DNA of 64,000 bases from G963692885 sp964657395 (lineage in GTDB: Bacteria; Acidobacteriota; Terriglobia; Terriglobales; Acidobacteriaceae), in the NCBI GenBank assembly GCA_964657395.1, contig CAZZUX010000001.1:121269-185268 (forward strand). The letters run 5' to 3'. Position 1 is the stretch's first letter; each line of letters starts with the position of its first letter. Positions 60,586 to 64,000 of this stretch are shown here, in pieces. Below the pieces are notes generated by a model, which saw only the letters and a program-made list of their open reading frames with translations, was not told the origin of the DNA and did not search any database. A program made the translations under genes and the position numbers.

Positions 60586-63500
60586 CTACGCAGCAGCCTT
60601 GCGCGAAACCTGCCCTGCCGTCGCTTCCTTGTGCTCCGCAATCAGCGTCGATTCACGAATAGGCTTTTCATGCAGCAACAGTTCCGTCGCCTTCAGGTCG
60701 GGATTCGCATGGAACCATTCCTGCACGATATTGTCGTGGAGTAGATTCAGCATCGCCATCAACGACATGCCCTGATGATGCGCCATCCACTCGCGAACCA
60801 GCACCGGCTCCTTGCGCATCTTTGCCGCCGGATTGTTCGGCTCGTACGAATAATCCGCAGCCTCGTAAAATCCGAACGCCCCGATCCATCCCATCTTCGC
60901 CATGCGATTCAGGTTCTTCATCGCAGCCGGCGCATTGATCCCCAGTGCCAGGAACGTAGAATACGGCGACACCACCGGCCCCGCCGTCGCATCCCACTTC
61001 AGCGCAACCGCAGGGATCCCGAAAGCCTGGTAGTGATAATGCCCGCCATCATCCTTCTGTGAGTAGCCGCACTCCGATATGCCCCAGGGAATATCGCCAT
61101 GCGCACGTGCATAAGCCTGTTGCACAGCGACCACGCCGTCGAGCGTCCGCGTCACCAGCGTATCCGGATAAGACCGCATCCACAACGCCGGCATCAGGTA
61201 CTCAAACATCGTGCCCGTCCACGAAATCAGCACTGGCCGTCCATACGCCACCGTATGCGTGCGGCCCAGTTTGAACCAGCTTGCTTGCGGCGCCTCCCCC
61301 TTGGCAATCGCCACAAACGCACCGATGCGCGCTTCCGAACACAGCAGGTCATAACAGGCCTTGTGCAGCTCGTCCTGCTCCACCATGTAGCCGATCGAAA
61401 GCATCGAACGGCTCGGCTCGATGAGGAACGAAAAATCCATGTCAGCAACACAACGATACGAGTCCGCAATGACGGCTTCGATATCCGAAAGCAACGCGGA
61501 AATTCGAGGCATGGACCGCGACAGCAGGTCACGCAGCTTCTCTGCCAGCACCGTCTCCACATTGTCGCTGCTGGAACTGGTTGTGATCCGCGCAAGGCGC
61601 TTGTCAATGTCAGCTGACACGTCCGGTGCATTGCCGAGCATCACGTCGCTCGCCGTGTAGACAGCATTCTGCATCACCGAATGCTCATGCAGTGGCCGAA
61701 ACTCCGGACTCAGCCATGGCAGATAATCGCAGATCAGCGTGGTGATCGCTCCGATCCTCAGGTTGGTCTCAGCCAGCCACCACGCTCCTTCCGGTGCTTT
61801 GTCAGCAGCATGAGGATGAGGGCCTGCCTTCTCGGCCTGGAAGGCCCAGGCAATCCACGAAGCCAGATCGTCCGTAGCAGGGATGGCCGGCAGCGAGTGT
61901 GTCACCTTCAGATCGCTCAGGATTGCCAGGTGGTCGCGTAAGCCTTTCACCAGGTGATCGCCGATCAGCGGTTCCCGCAACATCTTACGAGTGCCGGCAT
62001 GCAACGTGTAAAACGAAGCAGCGAGGTTGCCGCTGTCCACCGACGACACAGTAATAGGATGGATCGCTTCCAGTGTCCGCGTGTCATACCAGTTGTAGAT
62101 ATGACCTTTCATCTTCTCCAGTCTTTCGTAAGTCGCCAGGCTGGCTCGTGTAAGACGCGCATATTCCGGGACAGTCAGATAGCCGAACGTAATAGCTGCC
62201 TGACGCGCATTTAACAACAGGCCGAAATTGGTTGGACTAACTCGTGCTGCTTCAAACAGCCCCTCTTCTTCCACGTTATCCGGAATCAGGTAGTTGTGGC
62301 TCTCGCCGCCATACTGGTAGAAAAATCGCCACGTGCGCAGCGCCAGTAGCCGCATAAAGCGATCCTGGTTCGGCTCGAACTTCAAGCCCATTTCGCGCGG
62401 CGGTGCATTCAACCACACCGTAACCGGCTTCTCCGCAGCCCATAAGATCAGGATCGGCAGCGCAAACGGAAGAGCATGCACGTTGAAAAGCGCCGTCAGT
62501 ACGCCAACGAAAATCGCCACGATCGGCGTAACCGCAAGGTATCGATCGACCGGTGTCACCTTGCCTGTATTGCTTTCAGCCTCTGCTGCAGTCTCCCATT
62601 CCAGCAGTCGCTGTCCCGTGATGAAGCGCCTCACCAGCGATCTCGTAATCGCGTCGAGACCAAGCAGCATCTGGTGAGGAAGAAACACGAGATTCAGAAA
62701 TGTAATAAAGAATGCCTGCGAAAATCCGATCCATGCTTCATTCATCGCTCCCTGCACCGGCTCGGCGATCGCACGGCCAAGACTGAAACACAACTGCACA
62801 ATCGACGGCGCGAATAGCAGGAACAGCGTCACCAGCGTCCAGTAGCGTGGACCACCCGACAGACCCAGCCATCCGGATACCAGCAGGAAAAACGTGACGG
62901 GCTCTACCAGCGACCGGCGCAGATTGTCGAAAATCTTCCAGCGCGAAATACCGGAGATGGGATTGCGCACATACTTGCCGCTCTCATCAGGAACCTTGCT
63001 GAACAGCCATTGGGTAATCTGCCAGTCGCCGCGCACCCAGCGGTGTTTGCGCCGGTTGTAGGCGCTGTAGTGCGAAGGATAATCGTCGATCACTTCGATG
63101 TCAGTGGCCAGGCCCGCGCGCGCATAGGCGCCTTCAATCAGGTCGTGGCTCAGGAGGGAATTGCGCGGAAAGCGGCGATCCAGCACAGCGTGCAGCGTAG
63201 AAACCTCGTAGATCCCCTTGCCGGTGAAAATACCTTCACCATACAAATCCTGATATGTATCAGACACTGCACGCGTATAGATATCGAAGCCCGTCTGTCC
63301 GGAATAGATGGACGCGAGGCGCGAACGCGATGCCGAACTGACGCTGACCCCAACCCGCGGCTGCAGGATGCCGTACCCATCGGTGACAATGCGGAGCTGC
63401 GGATCAATAACCGCGCGATTCAAAGGATGAGCCATCGCCCCGATCAGGTTGTGTGCCGACCCGCGAGGCAGTTGGGTGTCTGAGTCCAGCGTGATCACGT

Positions 63501-64000
63501 ACTTCACACCCAGCAGCTTGTCCATCGGCCCGATCTTGACGGGGAAGCTATCGTACGCGCCTTCGAGCAGCTTGTTCAGGTCCAGCAGCTTGCCGCGCTT
63601 GCGTTCCCATCCCATCCACACGCCTTGCCGTGCATTGAAGATGCGGTGACGATGCAGCAGGAAAAAGCTGCCGGCGCCGCGGTCTGCATAGCGTGCATTC
63701 AGCTCGTTGATCATGCCAACTGCGATCTCTACCAGGGGATCGCTGTCGTTGGTCTGTGGCCGCGTCACGGAATCTGGAAGATCCGTCAGCAACGCAAAGT
63801 GAATGTTCGGATCCTGGTTCGCGAGAAAACGAACTTCCAGTTCTTCGACCAGCTCCCGTACCTGGCTCTCCTTCATCAGCAAAGTCGGTACTGCCACCAG
63901 CGTCGTGAACATCGCTGGCACTCCCTTGCTGAGATCCATCTTCGGAAGAGCATTCGCCTTGAACAGGGCAGTCACGGTATTGTTCGCGAGGTCGACCAGA
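60586..64000 (-). CDS. Cyclic beta-glucan synthase-like protein (GT84 plus glycoamylase-like), 5' end outside window
   Basis: The minus-strand frame is open from 64000 to the TAG at 60586, at least 1,137 residues, and continues beyond the right edge. The start is outside: the GTG at 63975 is inside the domain. From the N side: a GT84-like region with YVITLDSDTQLPRGSAH, QPRVGVSVSSASRSRLA, DIYTRAVSDTYQDLYGEGIFTGKGIY, and the RWVRGDWQITQW acceptor loop. Several transmembrane helices (about 360-520 of this fragment) follow, then a glycoamylase-like domain (about 660-1105) with YLMPALWMRSYPDT and GDIPWGISECGYSQKDDGG. It stops after TELLLHEKPIRES, where NdvB/Cgs proteins would continue into GH94. 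Confidence 0.9.
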   Translation of the reverse strand, partial: LVDLANNTVTALFKANALPKMDLSKGVPAMFTTLVAVPTLLMKESQVRELVEELEVRFLANQDPNIHFALLTDLPDSVTRPQTNDSDPLVEIAVGMINELNARYADRGAGSFFLLHRHRIFNARQGVWMGWERKRGKLLDLNKLLEGAYDSFPVKIGPMDKLLGVKYVITLDSDTQLPRGSAHNLIGAMAHPLNRAVIDPQLRIVTDGYGILQPRVGVSVSSASRSRLASIYSGQTGFDIYTRAVSDTYQDLYGEGIFTGKGIYEVSTLHAVLDRRFPRNSLLSHDLIEGAYARAGLATDIEVIDDYPSHYSAYNRRKHRWVRGDWQITQWLFSKVPDESGKYVRNPISGISRWKIFDNLRRSLVEPVTFFLLVSGWLGLSGGPRYWTLVTLFLLFAPSIVQLCFSLGRAIAEPVQGAMNEAWIGFSQAFFITFLNLVFLPHQMLLGLDAITRSLVRRFITGQRLLEWETAAEAESNTGKVTPVDRYLAVTPIVAIFVGVLTALFNVHALPFALPILILWAAEKPVTVWLNAPPREMGLKFEPNQDRFMRLLALRTWRFFYQYGGESHNYLIPDNVEEEGLFEAARVSPTNFGLLLNARQAAITFGYLTVPEYARLTRASLATYERLEKMKGHIYNWYDTRTLEAIHPITVSSVDSGNLAASFYTLHAGTRKMLREPLIGDHLVKGLRDHLAILSDLKVTHSLPAIPATDDLASWIAWAFQAEKAGPHPHAADKAPEGAWWLAETNLRIGAITTLICDYLPWLSPEFRPLHEHSVMQNAVYTASDVMLGNAPDVSADIDKRLARITTSSSSDNVETVLAEKLRDLLSRSMPRISALLSDIEAVIADSYRCVADMDFSFLIEPSRSMLSIGYMVEQDELHKACYDLLCSEARIGAFVAIAKGEAPQASWFKLGRTHTVAYGRPVLISWTGTMFEYLMPALWMRSYPDTLVTRTLDGVVAVQQAYARAHGDIPWGISECGYSQKDDGGHYHYQAFGIPAVALKWDATAGPVVSPYSTFLALGINAPAAMKNLNRMAKMGWIGAFGFYEAADYSYEPNNPAAKMRKEPVLVREWMAHHQGMSLMAMLNLLHDNIVQEWFHANPDLKATELLLHEKPIRESTLIAEHKEATAGQVSRKAAA

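Noticed and set aside
1..64000. CRISPR arrays, tRNA/rRNA genes, insertion sequences and prophage
   Set aside because: No spaced direct repeats, no cloverleaf or T-loop pattern outside coding sequence, and no transposase, integrase or phage structural genes were recognised. A systematic tRNA and repeat scan could not be run.

Overview
The window is a GC-rich bacterial chromosome segment that looks like Acidobacteriota (class Terriglobia). The taxonomic assignment is inferred from gene content: an Oar-like TonB-dependent receptor with an N-terminal carboxypeptidase-regulatory domain, bacillithiol synthase BshC, a VWFA-related secreted protein, a Reg_prop/Y_Y_Y sensor kinase, and a cytochrome bc plus caa3-type oxidase cluster with c-type haem domains fused to several subunits. 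Genes are tightly packed. No rRNA, tRNA, IS element, prophage or CRISPR array could be seen.

Layout. 1-7024 (minus): the start of a phosphoketolase gene running off the left edge, a small exported protein, and a NarL-type response regulator with a beta-propeller sensor kinase. 7371-17579 (plus): one respiratory operon encoding cytochrome c oxidase subunits II, I and III, a His-rich membrane protein, a dihaem cytochrome c lipoprotein, a Rieske protein, cytochrome b fused to cytochrome c, a CtaG-polyferredoxin fusion, and a YtkA/FixH-like membrane protein. 17621-19162: histidine ammonia-lyase. 19169-24626 (minus): TonB-dependent receptor, Tat-exported flavin amine oxidase and exported RidA. 24875-27851 (minus): PolX, cold-shock protein, NUDIX hydrolase. 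27985-31333 (plus): Rossmann/DUF2520 protein, BshC and two small hypotheticals. 31355-32260 (minus): a short-chain polyprenyl synthase. 32430-35826 (plus): WcaI-like glycosyltransferase, Gmd and GDP-L-fucose synthase. 35816-37579 (minus): a large membrane protein. 37665-38660 (plus): DHH phosphoesterase. 38657-42517 (minus): a leucine/isovalerate-type degradation operon.

42858-56332 holds mostly plus-strand housekeeping and accessory genes: a small secreted protein, an HD protein (minus), an XRE regulator with a Cys-ribbon, UppS, a MoaD-MoaE fusion, a VWA protein, a VOC protein, Hfq, an inositol-phosphatase family protein, a ferredoxin, RecO, a cytochrome c, PdxH, a GAF/PAS histidine kinase with a receiver protein, NuoI and a monooxygenase-fold protein. 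MetH (56387-59968) and a glucosaminidase-fold protein follow. The window ends inside a cyclic beta-glucan synthase-like gene (minus) that lacks the usual C-terminal GH94 part.

Two gene sets look like integrated systems that deserve attention. The first is the respiratory operon, in which quinol oxidation, electron transfer and oxygen reduction are encoded together with a single polypeptide that joins a copper-insertion factor (CtaG) to a membrane polyferredoxin. The second is a set of three exported proteins (outer-membrane receptor, Tat flavin amine oxidase, signal-peptide-bearing RidA) that could take up and oxidise amines outside the cytoplasm, with RidA hydrolysing the imine product. Many genes appear to use TTG or GTG starts, and gmd appears to use CTG.
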